A DNA stretch of 64,000 bases from Pseudolabrys sp035718275 (GTDB lineage: Bacteria; Pseudomonadota; Alphaproteobacteria; Rhizobiales; Xanthobacteraceae), in the NCBI GenBank assembly GCA_035718275.1, contig DASTHI010000031.1:186001-250000 (forward strand). Direction: 5' to 3'. The notes under the pieces are model-generated. The model saw nothing but the letters and a program-made list of their open reading frames with translations. It was not told the DNA's origin and ran no database searches. The translations under genes and the position numbers were made by a program. Shown piece after piece: positions 31,387 through 40,757 of this stretch (its first letter is position 1; every line of letters starts with the position of its first letter).

Positions 31387-34300
31387 GAGGGCTCTTTGCC
31401 GCTTTGCTCGAGCTTCTGCTTCAGCGCAGCGAGCTTGGCAAAGGGTGAGTTGGGGTCGGGCTGCTTGTCACGATGTCCGGAATTGCTCCCGAACGGCTTG
31501 GCGTAATACTGCTCTCGTTCGGCACGGTCGACCCGGTCTCCGCGCTCACGGCGCGGCCGTTCAGAACGCGGAGTGCGCTCATGCCTGGCCGCACGTTCGC
31601 CCTGATGCTCCGCCCGCTGCTGGCGCTCGTATCGCTCCCTTCGCTTTTCGCGATCCGCGCCCTCATTACGTTCGCGATGGGGACGACGAGGGCTTCGCTG
31701 TTGCTCGGATGGCGAAACGGCCGCGACTTCCTTGCGTACGTCCACGCCAGCGGATGCCTCGTCCGACGCTGGCGTAGCTATCCCTTGTTGTTGTTGTTGC
31801 TGTGCACGGCGTTGGCGGCGTGCACGTTGCGGCCGCCGATCGGAGCGGCCGGCAGGGCGCCACACTTCTATCAGCCCATCATCAACAGGCTTCTCCGCCG
31901 GAGCGGCGGCTTCCGCTCCTGCTTCGACGTTCTCCGATGCTCCAGATTCCTCCGCTGGCGGCTCGGCGGAAGGGCCGAGTGCGCCGGGCGAACTCTCCGG
32001 CTCAAACCCCGATGGCGCGGTCGCAACGAATCCCGCTTCCGGCAACAATGCGCTTGACGGAAGATCGACCGCCACAATCGGAGCGCCGTCAACGGGCAAT
32101 GTCGCGGCGGAGACTCCCGGTGTGGCATCTGGAGAGAGGACCGCAGCATCCGGCTCCGAAGATGAATTGTCCTTTTGAGGTTGATCATTGGATTTCTGCA
32201 CAGACTCTGACCCTACCGGGGCTTCGGTCGGCTTTGGCTTGCGGTCCATGCGGTAACCAAGCGAGCGCAGAATCGAGGCGAAACCCTCGCCCGACGCTCC
32301 GGTGAGCGAGGTCATCGCGCCGGTCACGAGAAAACCGCGTCCGTCGAAATATCCGGAAGGCTTCGGGCCGGGCGCGCCTTCGCGCCATGCGAGGGCCGGC
32401 CGAATGAGGTCGGCGAGACGCTCCAGGATGTCCACGCGGACCGCCCGCTCGCCGCAAATGCGATAGCCTGCCGTGCGGTACAGCGCCTTCGGTATTTCTT
32501 TGTCGACAGGAATTGAGGTGCGTCCGCTCGCCGCCAAATGTAGCAACTCGGTCAGGCCGCGGGCATCCGGGCTCTCGTGCTTGATGGCCCATAATTGGGT
32601 GGCGAGTGCGCGCGGTGCCGGTTTGAGAAGCGCCGGCAGATAAATGTGATAGGCGCCGAAACGGACACCGAATTTGCGTAAGGTTGCCCGCGCCGGCTGA
32701 TCGAGACTTTTCACTTCCTCGGCCACTCTCTGGCGTTCCAGCACGCCAAGAGACTCGACAAGTTGAAACGCTACGCCGCGCGCCATCCCGGTGACATTTT
32801 CGGCTGCGGTGAGCGAGAACAATGGAGCCAGGAGCCGCTCGATATAGGTCTTGAGCCAGAGATCCAGCCGCGTCTGAACGAGATCGCGCGCTGCCCCGGT
32901 GAGTTGCTCGTCCGCGACAATCCGCACGCGCGGACGCAGCGTGTCCTCACCGGCCGCAAGCTTACCGACGAGATCGCCGGTCCAGCGCAATGCGCCGTCC
33001 GCTGCCAATACGATCTGCTCGTTGGAGGCTTGCGAGAGTCTCGTTGCACGGGCTTCGATCTCGCTGGCCAGCGCCTTCTGAGCCGCGGCATTCAAAGTTC
33101 TTGCTTCTGATCCCGCCGCCGAGGCGTCGGGGGCGAAGGTGAACCCGTCCAGCCGGCCAATAATATGGCCTTCGACTTTGACTTCTCCGGATTTGCCGAT
33201 TTCGGTTTCCAGCATCGCGTTCTCTCGGAGCCGCCGCATCAACACGCTTGTGCGGCGATCGACGAACCGTTCGGCCAGACGTTCGTGCAACGCATCCGAA
33301 AGCTTGTCTTCGATCGCGCGTGTGACTCCTTGCCAATGATCCGGATCGGCGAGCCAATCCGGACGATTGGCAATGAAAGTCCATGTTCTGACATGCGCGA
33401 TCCGGTTCGAGAGAGTGTCGATGTCGCCGTCCACCCGATCCGCTAGAGCCACCTGACGGGCGAACCAATCGACAGGGATGTTACCCTCCCGCACGAGGAA
33501 TCCATAGAGGGTCACAACCAATTCCGCATGCGTCGCAGGCGCGATCTTGCGATAATCGGGAACCTGGCACGTGTCCCAAAGGCGGCTGATGGCCGCGGGA
33601 TTGCGGGCGAGCGAACGCACGTCCTCATCGCGCGATGCATGCTCGAGGACCAGAATGTCTTCGCCTGTCGGAGCGCGCGTCAGTCCGCGTTCATCCGGCG
33701 TCATCGCGAGCGAAGCCTGCAGAGCGCCGATCGACGAAAAATCGAGCGCGGTATTGCGCCACTGCATCAGCCTTATTGGCTCGAAACTGTGGCTTTCGAG
33801 AGCGCGCACGAGCTCAGGCTCAAACGGATCGCACCGCCCAGTCGTGCCAAAGGTGCCGTCGCGCGTCGCCCGACCGGCGCGACCGGCAATCTGCGCAAGC
33901 TCGGCGGGATTGAGCCGACGGAATTGATATCCGTCGAACTTCCGGTCGGACGCAAACGCGACATGATTGACGTCCAGATTGAGACCCATGCCGATCGCAT
34001 CTGTCGCAACAAGGTAATCCACGTCACCCGACTGATAGAGCGCGACCTGCGCATTGCGGGTGCGCGGCGAAAGCGCGCCCAGCACGACTGCCGCGCCTCC
34101 CCTCTGCCTGCGGATGAGCTCGGCAATTGCGTAAACTTCTTCCGCGGAAAACGCCACGATTGCCGAGCGGGCCGGCAAACGTGTGATCTTCTTGTCTCCC
34201 GCATAGCTCAGCGTGGACAGGCGCGGGCGGCTGATCACGTGCGCGCCGGGCAAAAGCCTCTCGACAATCGGCCTTACCGTGGCAGCCCCTAGGACCAGTG

Positions 34301-34700
34301 TCTCCTCGCGACCGCGCGCATTGAGCATACGATCCGTGAAGACGTGACCGCGTTCGAAATCGGCGCCAAGTTGCACTTCATCGATGGCGAGGAAAGCAAC
34401 ATCCAGGTCACGCGGCATGGCCTCGACGGTTGACACCCAGAACCGCGGGCTGGTCGGCTTGATTTTTTCCTCGCCGGTAATCAGCGCAACCGCATCCGCT
34501 CCCACTCGCTCGGCGACCTTGTTGTACACCTCTCGTGCGAGGAGCCGCAGCGGTAGTCCGATGACCCCCGACGAATGCGCAAGCATCCGTTCGATCGCCA
34601 GATGAGTTTTGCCGGTATTGGTGGGGCCCAAGACGGCCGTTACCCCAGCACCGCGGGTTCGCGAGGCTCGGGAAGGCTGGGAAGAAAAACTTAGGGTCAT
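31383..34700 (-). CDS. SUV3-like ATP-dependent RNA helicase with long basic tail
   Basis: This is an 1105-residue protein. The helicase core begins right after a short N-terminus: Walker A in LGPTNTGKTHLAIER, the DEVQ box in LAIDEVQLG, motif III-like GAATVRPI, and the second RecA domain with ATDAIGMGLNLDV and QIAGRAGR. This order matches the mitochondrial SUV3 family, which unwinds RNA for degradation. A middle region (about 400-800) contains family-specific helices. From about 880 the sequence is low-complexity, with Glu/Ala then Arg-rich runs including a run of six Gln, which could bind RNA. The ATG at 34700 is preferred; an upstream start would add 20 Arg-rich residues. Confidence 0.9.
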   Translation of the reverse strand: MTLSFSSQPSRASRTRGAGVTAVLGPTNTGKTHLAIERMLAHSSGVIGLPLRLLAREVYNKVAERVGADAVALITGEEKIKPTSPRFWVSTVEAMPRDLDVAFLAIDEVQLGADFERGHVFTDRMLNARGREETLVLGAATVRPIVERLLPGAHVISRPRLSTLSYAGDKKITRLPARSAIVAFSAEEVYAIAELIRRQRGGAAVVLGALSPRTRNAQVALYQSGDVDYLVATDAIGMGLNLDVNHVAFASDRKFDGYQFRRLNPAELAQIAGRAGRATRDGTFGTTGRCDPFEPELVRALESHSFEPIRLMQWRNTALDFSSIGALQASLAMTPDERGLTRAPTGEDILVLEHASRDEDVRSLARNPAAISRLWDTCQVPDYRKIAPATHAELVVTLYGFLVREGNIPVDWFARQVALADRVDGDIDTLSNRIAHVRTWTFIANRPDWLADPDHWQGVTRAIEDKLSDALHERLAERFVDRRTSVLMRRLRENAMLETEIGKSGEVKVEGHIIGRLDGFTFAPDASAAGSEARTLNAAAQKALASEIEARATRLSQASNEQIVLAADGALRWTGDLVGKLAAGEDTLRPRVRIVADEQLTGAARDLVQTRLDLWLKTYIERLLAPLFSLTAAENVTGMARGVAFQLVESLGVLERQRVAEEVKSLDQPARATLRKFGVRFGAYHIYLPALLKPAPRALATQLWAIKHESPDARGLTELLHLAASGRTSIPVDKEIPKALYRTAGYRICGERAVRVDILERLADLIRPALAWREGAPGPKPSGYFDGRGFLVTGAMTSLTGASGEGFASILRSLGYRMDRKPKPTEAPVGSESVQKSNDQPQKDNSSSEPDAAVLSPDATPGVSAATLPVDGAPIVAVDLPSSALLPEAGFVATAPSGFEPESSPGALGPSAEPPAEESGASENVEAGAEAAAPAEKPVDDGLIEVWRPAGRSDRRPQRARRQRRAQQQQQQGIATPASDEASAGVDVRKEVAAVSPSEQQRSPRRPHRERNEGADREKRRERYERQQRAEHQGERAARHERTPRSERPRRERGDRVDRAEREQYYAKPFGSNSGHRDKQPDPNSPFAKLAALKQKLEQSGKEPS

Positions 34701-34998
34701 CACGCGTCCAGACTGCCGACGGCGCCTCGTTTGGGCGCCGTCAGGCCTTTCCTGTATCACAATGCGACGATCGGCATGCCGCCTGATTAAGCTTTAGAAC
34801 GAGTCTGGAACGAATCGCGCCCGAATCACTGACTCCCGCCGAGTACGGCTTCGTTCACGGCGATATCTGGCGAGCACAATCCGTACAGCCACAAGATGGA
34901 GTATCGCGTTTTCGATTCGAGCGCGTTGGCGGCCCGCAAACCTTAACGCGCTTTCGCGTTCCCCTTCACAGCAGAAGAGTCAAGCTCAAAAATGATAA
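34701..34998. other. Intergenic region between helicase and DUF3108 genes
   Basis: Both flanking genes are on the minus strand. A short hairpin AACGCG-CTTT-CGCGTT at about 34945-34960 lies 40 bases after the DUF3108 stop and could weakly terminate it. A 13-base palindrome AATGAT-A-ATCATT straddles the stop region at about 34992-35004. The helicase promoter should be in the part near 34750. No gene was found. Confidence 0.45.
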
Positions 34999-35838
34999 TC
35001 ATTGCGTCTTGGCTCCGTTGGCCGACGCACGCGATGCCACGGGAACCGTAACAAATTCCGAGGCCTCCAGCACCGCCTGGCCGAGCGGCGTCGGGCCCTG
35101 GGCCCGGAAAGGAACCAGGACCCGCGTCCCTGCGACCGGAGCCAGCCATACTTCCATGTCGCGTTGATGAGCGAGATACCTGATCGCGGTGCGCGACGGG
35201 ACAAAACCTGCCACGGGAGAGAAATACGCCGCGCAAACGACGACGGGTCCGGCATATCCCTTTGCCGCCTTCACCTTGTCCATTCGTTTGAAGGCAAATT
35301 GCAAATCGTAGCGCAGACGTCCGTCGAATACCGCCAGCGTTCGTTGGCAAGCTTCGGGCGACAGGAGGTCGCCATTGCCGGGCATCCTCACCAATGAGGC
35401 CGTCATCGGATCAAGAACGCCCCGCTGGTCGGCCTGCGTGAGCGGGACCCGCTGCGGGTCCTCGTCCTGCGGCGGATCGACAGCAAGATCCTTCACATTG
35501 CCGTTGTTGATCGTGATCCGGATCGAGTCGGTCTTTTTGCGGGTGACGACATTGGCGGCATAGATCGCGGATACCACGCGACCGCCATTGAGTGTGCTGC
35601 GCGCGCTGGCGTTACCCTGCCCGCCGGTGAAAGCTCGTAACAGACCGGTGGTCGAGCCATTTACGGTTGCGGAATAGTGAGATTCGGCAAAATCGATCGC
35701 CCAGCTGCCACTACCGATGGGAAGACCCGCGAGTCGTGCCGAGTAGCGCGCTTCAAGCCGCGCCTGCGCCGAGGCCGGCAGGTTGAAGCTTAAACCGGCC
35801 GCCACGAGCAGGACCGCCGCAATGAGCTGCCTTGTCAT
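34999..35838 (-). CDS. DUF3108 exported protein
   Basis: This is a 279-residue protein with a signal peptide (cleavage near ASAQA, residue 25). The mature part begins RLEARYSARLAGLPIGSGSW, the typical DUF3108 opening, and continues as a beta-rich lipocalin-like protein with two Cys near residues 175 and 210. It probably resides in the periplasm. The role of the family is unknown; some members sit with envelope-biogenesis genes. The ATG at 35838 puts the signal sequence at the N-terminus. Confidence 0.85.
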   Translation of the reverse strand: MTRQLIAAVLLVAAGLSFNLPASAQARLEARYSARLAGLPIGSGSWAIDFAESHYSATVNGSTTGLLRAFTGGQGNASARSTLNGGRVVSAIYAANVVTRKKTDSIRITINNGNVKDLAVDPPQDEDPQRVPLTQADQRGVLDPMTASLVRMPGNGDLLSPEACQRTLAVFDGRLRYDLQFAFKRMDKVKAAKGYAGPVVVCAAYFSPVAGFVPSRTAIRYLAHQRDMEVWLAPVAGTRVLVPFRAQGPTPLGQAVLEASEFVTVPVASRASANGAKTQ

Positions 35839-36177
35839 GGTGTCAGCCAAGACTCGATCCTTCAAAGCGCTGGGACCAGGGCGGTCATCCAACCAACCGG
35901 GCCAGACCATACCACCTGTGATGCGGTCGGGCATCAGCTCGGGTCTGAGGCCCCATGGTAGACTTAATGCTCAATTGGGCCCCATGTCGGGGCGGATTTC
36001 GACGAATCTGTGTTTCTTCAGGTCTTCGCCGTGAAGCCATTGATTTCGCAAGCGACCGCAGCGAAGGCCCAAACTTGACGGTCCTGTATCCGCTCTCTAT
36101 ACGTCCCGCCGTCCAAGCCCCCGAGCATCAATTGGAACCGCGCCGACGCGCGTGAGATTATTTTCGAGGAATAAGCC
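35839..36177. other. Divergent intergenic region upstream of rpmB
   Basis: This 339-base stretch separates DUF3108 (minus) from rpmB (plus). It should hold both promoters. GAGG nine bases before the rpmB ATG is a plausible ribosome-binding site. A short plus-strand frame at 35955-36155 has no recognisable product and is not called. Confidence 0.45.
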
Positions 36178-36465
36178 ATGTCATGGCGTTGCGACCTGAC
36201 CGGTAAGAAGCCACTGGTCGGCCACAAGGTGAGCCACTCCAATATCAAGACCAAGCGGCGGTTTCTGCCTAACCTGCGGAATGTGACGCTGATCTCTGAC
36301 ACGCTTGGCCGCAAATTCCGCCTGCGGGTATCAGCAAGTGCTCTGAGGACAGTAGACCACCGCGGCGGACTGGATGCGTTTCTCCTCAAGGCCAGCGACG
36401 AGGATCTCGCGCCGCGGCTCGTTGAAGTAAAGCGCCAGATTTTGAAGAAGCGCGCTGCCACTTGA
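36178..36465 (+). CDS. rpmB: 50S ribosomal protein L28
   Basis: This is a 95-residue basic protein. MSWRCDLTGKKPLVGHKVSH, then the NIKTKRRFLPNL block (about residues 22-33) and TLISDTLGRKFRLRVS are the L28 pattern, with the length normal for alphaproteobacteria. It is a structural protein of the large ribosomal subunit. It stands alone between two minus-strand operons. Confidence 0.96.
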   Translation: MSWRCDLTGKKPLVGHKVSHSNIKTKRRFLPNLRNVTLISDTLGRKFRLRVSASALRTVDHRGGLDAFLLKASDEDLAPRLVEVKRQILKKRAAT

Positions 36466-36470
36466 ATGAC

Positions 36471-36492
36471 TCCGCCCCCGCTTCGTGGCGGA
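36471..36492 (+). terminator. Possible terminator after rpmB
   Basis: TCCGCC and GGCGGA can pair around a ten-base loop six bases after the rpmB stop. No proper T run follows, so the call is weak; the same hairpin could serve the convergent gene ending at 36559. Confidence 0.35.
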
Positions 36493-36558
36493 ATTCACAA
36501 TTTCTGAACTGAATTTGATTGCGCCTGCGAGGATTCCTCTCGGGGGAGGCTGCAACGC

Positions 36559-37590
36559 TCACTCACCAACGATTGCAAACTGCAGCAGCAGGTTGCGCTG
36601 AATGATCGAGAAATTGTCGTCCGAAACCAGCGTCAGGATGGCCTCCCCGGCGGAATTGCGATGTACAGACAGGCCTTCCATGTTGTCGATCTGGTAAGCG
36701 AGATCAGCTTCCATCATGGAATGGCCATCGACGACGGCGCCTGCTGAAATATTCGAAAGTGCCACGCGACGGATCCGAATGGCGATCCCGCGGACGGGCG
36801 AGAACCGGCGCTCGAGCAGCAAAAGATCGCCAGGCGCGAGCAGCGCACAGTCGCTGACATCGAAGTCGTCACTGCGCTTCACGCTGAAACGCACGACGCG
36901 ATCTCCTGCAAGCAGAAACGCGCGCAGATTTCCGGCAGCGTCCAGACTCTCCTCCGTGACGACAATCAATTGGCCAGCCAGCGCACCTTTTTGCGGCGCT
37001 GCCAGGCATTCCAGACTCCTGTTGTGAGTGAGCGTCTTGAAATCGGTCGGCACTTCGACCGGCTCCGCGCGCGCAAGCAATCCGTGATGGCGATAGTCGA
37101 AACGCATGATGCGTTCGACCCGTTCGATGCCGACGTAGAGCATTCCATCACGTTCTGTGAGCGATTCCACGTCGTACCACCCGCGCGCCGCGAGCGGCTT
37201 GCCGTCGGCTCCAAGGAGGGGTGCCATTTCGGCGGCCGCGATTCCATCCGGCCTGCCGTTTCGGTAGGCTATTTGCCCGCGCAGCCAGGCGCCGCGATCC
37301 GTTACGGCAATAAAGCGGGCGCCGTCCGGCTCGACATGAATCGCCGAAATGCCTCCAAATGCGGAATTCTTTGAGGCGAGGACGAGACCGCCGCGGAATT
37401 CCAGATCACCAAATCGCGTCCGTGTCGGATCCCTGTTGTCGAAGGAAGTGAGGGGAGTCGCAGTGACATCCACCCGCTGCGCTGCCGTGGGATAGCGTTG
37501 AACATCGGCAAGAGCGAACGTGCCTCCGACGATCGCAAGTGCAGCAAGCAATCCACCGGCGCGAGACCAGCGGCGGCGAAAAATGCTCAA
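36559..37590 (-). CDS. Esterase-like phytase family protein, exported
   Basis: This is a 343-residue protein with an N-terminal signal/anchor (RRRWSRAGGLLAALAIVGGT). The rest is rich in beta strands and repeats of the type FGDLEFRGGLVLASKN, GISAIHVEPDGARFIAVTDRGAWL and WYDVESLTERDGMLYVGIERVERI, as in the phytase-like six-blade propeller family (PF13449 type). It should be periplasmic. Its start overlaps the end of cobT by four bases, so it is co-translated with cobaltochelatase genes, an arrangement with no evident functional reason. Confidence 0.82.
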   Translation of the reverse strand: MSIFRRRWSRAGGLLAALAIVGGTFALADVQRYPTAAQRVDVTATPLTSFDNRDPTRTRFGDLEFRGGLVLASKNSAFGGISAIHVEPDGARFIAVTDRGAWLRGQIAYRNGRPDGIAAAEMAPLLGADGKPLAARGWYDVESLTERDGMLYVGIERVERIMRFDYRHHGLLARAEPVEVPTDFKTLTHNRSLECLAAPQKGALAGQLIVVTEESLDAAGNLRAFLLAGDRVVRFSVKRSDDFDVSDCALLAPGDLLLLERRFSPVRGIAIRIRRVALSNISAGAVVDGHSMMEADLAYQIDNMEGLSVHRNSAGEAILTLVSDDNFSIIQRNLLLQFAIVGE

Positions 37591-39488
37591 GCAACACGTC
37601 TCCGTATTCGTCCGATGGATCGCTCGGCAGCGGCGTGTTCTTCAAACAGTTCGGCAAGCTTCTCGGTCATCGCACCGCCGAGTTCTTCGGCATCGACGAT
37701 TGTGACCGCGCGTCGGTAGTACCGCGTGACGTCGTGCCCTATTCCGATTGCGATGAGCTCGACCGGTGAACGCGTTTCAATTTCCTCGATCACCCAGCGC
37801 AAATGACGCTCGAGATAGTTTCCAGGGTTTACCGAGAGCGTCGAATCGTCGACCGGAGCACCATCGGAAATCATCATGAGAATTTTGCGCTGCTCCGGGC
37901 GAGCCAGGAGACGCTTGTGCGCCCAGTCCAGCGCTTCGCCATCGATGTTTTCCTTCAGCAGGCCTTCGCGCATCATCAGGCCAAGATTTTTACGCGCGCG
38001 ACGCCAGGGCGCGTCCGCCGACTTGTAAATGATGTGCCGCAGATCATTCAGACGCCCGGGATTGGCCGGCTTACCTGCGGCAAGCCAATGCTCGCGCGAT
38101 TGGCCGCCCTTCCAGGCACGCGTGGTAAAGCCGAGAATTTCCACCTTCACACCGCAGCGTTCCAGGGTGCGCGCAAGAATATCGGCGCAAGTCGCGGCAA
38201 CAGTGATAGGGCGCCCGCGCATCGATCCCGAATTGTCCAGCAGCAGCGTCACAACTGTGTCGCGGAATTCGGTGTCTTTTTCGGCCTTGAATGAAAGCGG
38301 ATGTAGTGGATCGATGATCACGCGCGATAGACGCGCCGGATCGAGCTGGCCCTCCTCGAGGTCGAACTCCCAGGAGCGATTCTGCTGGGCCATCAAACGA
38401 CGCTGGAGACGGTTGGCAAGCCGCGCGACCACGCCCTGCAGGTGAGAAAGCTGCTTGTCGAGATAACCTCTCAGGCGATCAAGCTCTTCCGACTCACAGA
38501 GGTCTTCGGCCGCGACGGTCTCGTCGAACTTGATCGTGAAAGCGCGATAGTCGGGTCCACGGGGCTCGTTGGCGCCGAAATGACGGGGTCGCTGCGGCTC
38601 TCCGGGCGTTTCCGCATCGCCCATATCGGTGTCCTCCGCCATATCGGCGTCCGAGGCCTCAATAGCTTCGGCGGCAGAATCGGGCATGTCCTCCGAAGAC
38701 GCCTGTGCCTCTTCGGTGCTCATGCGCTGCATTTCATCGGATTCGGCCGCCTCGCCATCCTCGCCCGAATCCTGCTTGCGCTGGTCTTCCTCGCCTTCCT
38801 CCTCATCCTCCGAATCATGGCTGCGGTCCTCGCCCATCTCGAGGGCATCCAGCATGTCGTGGATGACGTCACCAAATTGGCGTTGATCCTCGAGAAGCTT
38901 CTCGAGGCGATCAAGCTCTCGGCCTGCACGGTCCTCGATCAGCGGACGCCAGAGATCAACGAGGCGCTTGGCGGCGGGTGGAGGAGCGAGACCGGTCAGG
39001 CGCTCGCGGACCATGAGAGCTAGCGCATCTTCGATCGGTGCATCGGCGCGATCGGACACCTCGTCAAATTTGCCGCGATGGAAGCGGTCGTCGAGCATCG
39101 CCGTAAGGTTTTGAGCCACGCCGTTCATGCGTCGCGCCCCGATTGCCTCGACTCGCGCCTGCTCCACGGCTTCGAACACGGCGCGGGCCTGCTGACCGGT
39201 CGGCTGCAACTTCCGGTGCACCGCGGCATCATGACACGCAAGTCGCAAAGCAATTGAATCGGCATGCCCTCGAACGATTCCGGCCTCGGCTTTGCCGAGC
39301 TTTCGGGGAGGCTCCGGCAAGCGCACTTTTCCGCCCATCAGGCCGGGACGTTCCGCGGCAAACGCGACTTCCAGTTCCGGCTTGCGCGCTAACGCGCGTA
39401 AGCAGCCAGTCACCGCCCGCTTGAACGGCTCGGTGGGCGATTCTCTCGAGGATGGCCTGCCTTTGCTGTTCGAAGCCATTGAGTTCAA
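37587..39488 (-). CDS. cobT: Aerobic cobaltochelatase subunit CobT
   Basis: This is a 633-residue protein with the CobT layout. An N-terminal helical part is followed by a long acidic, low-complexity stretch (about residues 210-300, rich in Glu/Asp/Ser). A C-terminal von Willebrand A domain carries an intact MIDAS motif (DNSGSMRG, about residue 416) and a later ISDGAP. With CobN and the AAA protein CobS it inserts cobalt into hydrogenobyrinate diamide during oxygen-dependent B12 synthesis. cobS lies 73 bases upstream. CobN is not in the window. An alternative ATG three codons in is possible. Confidence 0.95.
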   Translation of the reverse strand: MNSMASNSKGRPSSRESPTEPFKRAVTGCLRALARKPELEVAFAAERPGLMGGKVRLPEPPRKLGKAEAGIVRGHADSIALRLACHDAAVHRKLQPTGQQARAVFEAVEQARVEAIGARRMNGVAQNLTAMLDDRFHRGKFDEVSDRADAPIEDALALMVRERLTGLAPPPAAKRLVDLWRPLIEDRAGRELDRLEKLLEDQRQFGDVIHDMLDALEMGEDRSHDSEDEEEGEEDQRKQDSGEDGEAAESDEMQRMSTEEAQASSEDMPDSAAEAIEASDADMAEDTDMGDAETPGEPQRPRHFGANEPRGPDYRAFTIKFDETVAAEDLCESEELDRLRGYLDKQLSHLQGVVARLANRLQRRLMAQQNRSWEFDLEEGQLDPARLSRVIIDPLHPLSFKAEKDTEFRDTVVTLLLDNSGSMRGRPITVAATCADILARTLERCGVKVEILGFTTRAWKGGQSREHWLAAGKPANPGRLNDLRHIIYKSADAPWRRARKNLGLMMREGLLKENIDGEALDWAHKRLLARPEQRKILMMISDGAPVDDSTLSVNPGNYLERHLRWVIEEIETRSPVELIAIGIGHDVTRYYRRAVTIVDAEELGGAMTEKLAELFEEHAAAERSIGRIRRRVA

Positions 39489-39561
39489 TCTCTATTGAGG
39501 CCTGCCTTGCAGGGCCTCTGGGAGATGCGAAGAGGCCGCCTGTGGGTCGCGCGGATTCTCA

Positions 39562-40548
39562 TCATGTCAGCGCGACGTTGACCGATGACTCAGGCAGTTC
39601 CACACCGAAACAGCGCTGGTAGAACTCGGCGACCAAGGGCCGCTCCAGCTCATCACATTTGTTGAGAAAAGTGAGCCGGAAAGCAAAGCCAACATCGTTG
39701 AAGATCTCGGCGTTTTCCGCCCAAATGATCACAGTGCGCGGGCTCATCACGGTAGAGAGGTCACCGTTCATGAACGCATTGCGCGTGAGGTCGGCGACGC
39801 GGACCATCTTGTTCACAATGTCACGGCCCTTTTCGTTGCGATAATGCTTCGCCTTGGCCAGAACGATTTCAACCTCATTGTCGTGCGGCAAATAATTGAG
39901 CGTGGTGACGATGGACCAGCGATCCATCTGACCCTGATTGATCTGCTGCGTGCCATGGTAGAGGCCCGAAGTATCACCGAGTCCGACCGTGTTGGCGGTC
40001 GCAAACAGTCGGAACGCAGGGTGCGGCTTGATGACCTTGCTCTGGTCGAGGAGGGTCAGGCGTCCAGAGGCCTCCAGCACCCGCTGGATCACGAACATGA
40101 CGTCGGGACGGCCGGCATCGTATTCGTCGAAGCAGAGAGCGACGTTGTTTTGCAGCGCCCACGGCAGGATGCCTTCGCGAAATTCGGTAACCTGCTGGCC
40201 TTCCTTGATGACGATTGCGTCTTTGCCGATCAGGTCGATGCGGCTGATGTGACTGTCGAGATTGACCCGCACGCATGGCCAGTTCAGCCGCGCTGCCACC
40301 TGCTCTATATGCGTGGACTTGCCAGTCCCATGATAGCCGGTGACCATGACGCGCCGGTTTTTTGCGAAGCCGGCGAGGATGGCGAGCGTGGTGGGACGAT
40401 CGAACCGATAATCGGAGTCCAAATCGGGCACGTGCTCGTCAGCCTGCGAATAGGCCGGGACTTCCATGTCACTGTCGATTCCGAATACCTGCCGGACCGA
40501 CACTTTCATGTCAGGCAAGCCGGTCACTTCTTGTATTGCGGCGGTCAT
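39562..40548 (-). CDS. cobS: Aerobic cobaltochelatase subunit CobS
   Basis: This is a 328-residue AAA+ ATPase of MoxR type. Walker A is GYHGTGKSTH (about residues 72-81), Walker B LCFDEYDAG (about 137-145), followed by the sensor segment LFATANTVGLGDTSG. The N-terminus reads MKVSVRQVFGIDSDMEVPAY as in other CobS proteins. It powers cobalt insertion with CobT and CobN. A GGAGG site precedes the ATG. It sits between the J-domain gene and cobT. Confidence 0.96.
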   Translation of the reverse strand: MTAAIQEVTGLPDMKVSVRQVFGIDSDMEVPAYSQADEHVPDLDSDYRFDRPTTLAILAGFAKNRRVMVTGYHGTGKSTHIEQVAARLNWPCVRVNLDSHISRIDLIGKDAIVIKEGQQVTEFREGILPWALQNNVALCFDEYDAGRPDVMFVIQRVLEASGRLTLLDQSKVIKPHPAFRLFATANTVGLGDTSGLYHGTQQINQGQMDRWSIVTTLNYLPHDNEVEIVLAKAKHYRNEKGRDIVNKMVRVADLTRNAFMNGDLSTVMSPRTVIIWAENAEIFNDVGFAFRLTFLNKCDELERPLVAEFYQRCFGVELPESSVNVALT

Positions 40549-40757
40549 TGATCCTCCGTGGCTTCAGGCATCCCGAAGCCCCTATGCGGTCCGATTCATA
40601 CGGTCCGGGCTGATGGCGGCGGCAACTTAGCAGAGGGCATGACCGCGAAAAACCCGCCGGCCGAACATGGCCGCCATCAATTATTTCAATAAGATAGTCA
40701 CTATCAGCCCTGTGCGGGAGGCAGGTCTGGGTTGAAAGCTCCGAGGGACAGCGCCGA

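Noticed and set aside
33528..34292. 254-codon plus-strand frame inside the helicase gene
   Set aside because: Antisense to clear helicase motifs; Arg-rich without recognisable domain.
34992..35004. AATGATAATCATT palindrome identical to the core of the classical Fur box
   Set aside because: It sits at the 3' end of the DUF3108 gene with no downstream start in a suitable place; position does not fit promoter control, and rhizobia mostly use Irr/RirA for iron.
35955..36155. 66-codon frame before rpmB
   Set aside because: No ribosome-binding site and no recognisable sequence; more likely part of the promoter region.
40549..40757. Cobalamin riboswitch in front of cobS
   Set aside because: The leader lacks the conserved B12-box sequence and is too short for the full element; only a normal ribosome-binding site is visible.
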